Source of the DNA: Lucifuga dentata
Lineage: Eukaryota; Chordata; Actinopteri; Ophidiiformes; Bythitidae
Assembly: GCA_014773175.1 (NCBI GenBank)
Contig: VXCM01001538.1
Location: 85,125 to 149,124 of the forward strand
Length of the DNA: 64,000 nt
Direction: 5' to 3'
Made by a program: the position numbers and the translations under genes. Each line of letters begins with the position of its first letter. The stretch's first letter is position 1. The notes below the pieces were generated by a model that searched no databases, had not been told where the DNA came from, and worked only from the letters and a program-made list of their open reading frames with translations. Shown one piece after another: positions 62,507-64,000 of this stretch.

Positions 62507-62665
62507 TCTTCTTTTCCTTTCGGCTTTCCCTTCAAGGGTCACCACAGCGAATCATCTGCCTCCATCTAACCCTATCCTCTCACACCAACTAACTTCATGT
62601 CCTCTTTCACTACATCCATAAATCTCCTCTTTGGTCTTCCTCTAGGCCTCCTGGAGGCCTGGCAG
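62507..62665 (-). mobile_element. LINE 3' end fragment inside the array
   Basis: On the minus strand the fragment reads PRGRPKRRFMDVVKEDMKLV and then RWRQMIRCGDP. This is the C-terminal region of a teleost LINE ORF2, followed by a GAAGAAGA-type tail. On the plus strand it begins with TTCTTCTTTTCC, where the array unit is broken after GACTAT. The LINE clade is not determined. Confidence 0.75.
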
Positions 62666-63901
62666 TTAAGTGTTTTGTAAGACTATTGTAAATGTGTAAA
62701 AAGACTATAGTAAGTGTATAGTAAAACTATAGTAAGACTATAGTAAGTGCATAAAAAGACTATAGTAAGTGCATCGTAAGGCTATATTAACTGTATAAAA
62801 AGACTATAGTAAGTGTAGAGTAAGACTACAGTAAGTGTATAAAAGACTATAGTAAGTGTATAGTAAAGCTATAGAGTAAGTGTATAGTAAGACTATAGTA
62901 AGTGTATAGTAAGACTATAGTAAGTGTATAGTATGACTACAGTAAGTGTATAATAAGACTACAGTAAGTGTATAATAAGACTATAGTAAGTGTACAGTAA
63001 GACTACAGTAAGTGTATAGTAAGGCTGTATTAAGTGTGTAAAAAGACTATAGTAAGTGTATAGTAAAGCTACAGTAAGTGTATAATAAGACTACAGTAAG
63101 TTTATAGTAAGACTACAGTAAGTGTATAGTAAGGCTATATTAAGTGTGTAAAAAGACTATAGTAAGACTATACCAAGTGTATAGTAAGACTATAGTAAGT
63201 GTATAGTAAGACTATAGTAAGTGTATAGTAAGACTATAGTAAGTATATAAAAAGACTATAGTAAGTGTATAGTAAGACTATAGTAAGTGTATAGTAAGGC
63301 TACCGTAAGGCTATAGTAAGTGTATAAAAAGACTAGAGTAAGTGTATAGAAAGACTACAGTAAGACTATACCAAGTGTATAGAAAGACTATAGTAAGTGT
63401 ATAGTAAGGCCATAGTAAGTGTATAGTAAGGCTACCGTAAGTGTATAGTAAGGCTACCGTAAGGCGATAGTAAGTGTATAAAAAGACTACCGTAAGTGTA
63501 TAGAAAGACTATAGTAAGACTATAGTAAGTGTATAGTAAGACTATAGTAAGTGTATAATAAGACTATAATAAGTGTATAGTAAGACTATATTAGGTGTAT
63601 AGTAAGACTATAGTAAGTGTATAGTAAGACTATAGTAAGTGTATAAAAAGACTATAGTAAGTGTATAAAAAGACTACCGTAAGTGTATAGTAAGACTATA
63701 TTAGGTGTATAGTAAGACTATAGTAAGTGTATAGTCAGTGTGTAGAAAGGCTACGGTAAGTGTGTAGAAAGGCTATAGCAAGTGTAAAGTAAGACTATAG
63801 CAAGTGTATAGTAAGGCCATATTAAGTGTACAGTAAGGCCATAGTAAGTGTATAGTAAGACCATAGTAAGTTTATAGTAAGTGTATAAAAACACTATAGT
63901 T

Positions 63902-64000
63902 CTTCTTCTTCTCCTTTCCCTTCAAGGGTCACCGCAGCAAATCATCTGCCTCCATCTAACCCTATCCTCTGCCTCCTCTTCTCTCACACCAACTAACTTC
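63902..64000 (-). mobile_element. Second LINE 3' end fragment (cut by window end)
   Basis: It is the same LINE tail as at 62507, beginning TTCTTCTTCTCCTTTCCCTT at the same point of the array unit. It is nearly identical over the shared part but includes a CTGCCTCCTCTT segment that the first copy lacks. Confidence 0.75.

Larger units (their letters stand above)
61214..64000 (-). repeat. 22-bp tandem array, inverted arm (2.8 kb, runs to window end)
   Basis: The same 22-bp unit continues in reverse-complement orientation (GTAAGTGTATAGTAAGACTATA). GGCTACCG variants occur that I do not see in the forward arm. Two LINE-tail fragments interrupt it at 62507-62665 and from 63902. The unit orientation flips once, near 61214. 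Confidence 0.95.

Noticed and set aside
56691..64000. CRISPR-like alternation of repeat and spacer
   Set aside because: Units are contiguous with no unique spacers, vary freely and sit in a vertebrate genome. It is a satellite array.

Overview
The window is a piece of ray-finned fish (probably percomorph teleost) chromosome that carries most of one gene, on the + strand: the non-muscle myosin II-B heavy chain, myh10. The fish origin is inferred from teleost-type DNA transposons and retroposon tails, AT-rich introns, and a protein that departs from the mammalian and avian myosin II-B sequence I remember at scattered positions. No database search was possible.

The gene runs from 3062 to about 55240. 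I can place 40 constitutive coding exons, all with GT-AG borders and matching phases. They total 5589 nt, or 1862 residues plus a stop. Human MYH10 is 1976 residues, so only the first coding exon (about 114 residues) is missing; it should lie upstream of position 1. Four further candidate exons sit at the two surface loops of the motor that are alternatively spliced in this gene. Three microexons of 30, 15 and 18 nt lie in loop 1 (19501, 19743, 22145), and one 63-nt exon lies in loop 2 (33206). The 30-, 18- and 63-nt exons correspond to the known B1 and B2 inserts. The 15-nt exon is one I do not recognise.

Layout: 1-3061 is the end of an intron. 3062-37043 encodes the motor domain and the lever arm with its two IQ motifs. 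37262-51697 encodes the coiled-coil rod. 52066-52213 encodes the non-helical tailpiece. 52214 to about 55240 is a long 3' UTR ending at an AATAAA signal. 55241-56690 is intergenic DNA made largely of transposon copies. 56691-64000 is a 7.3-kb array of a 22-bp repeat that flips orientation near 61214.

The introns are full of mobile elements. The dominant one is a palindromic family bounded by TTAA, with about ten copies; one copy makes up 87% of the intron at 50854-51524. There are also Tc1-like, hAT-like and PIF/Harbinger-like non-autonomous elements, several with clear target duplications. The assembly contains eight places where a single N separates two near-identical 65-67-bp copies. These look like unmerged contig overlaps rather than biology. 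No RNA gene, CRISPR array or second protein-coding gene could be supported.
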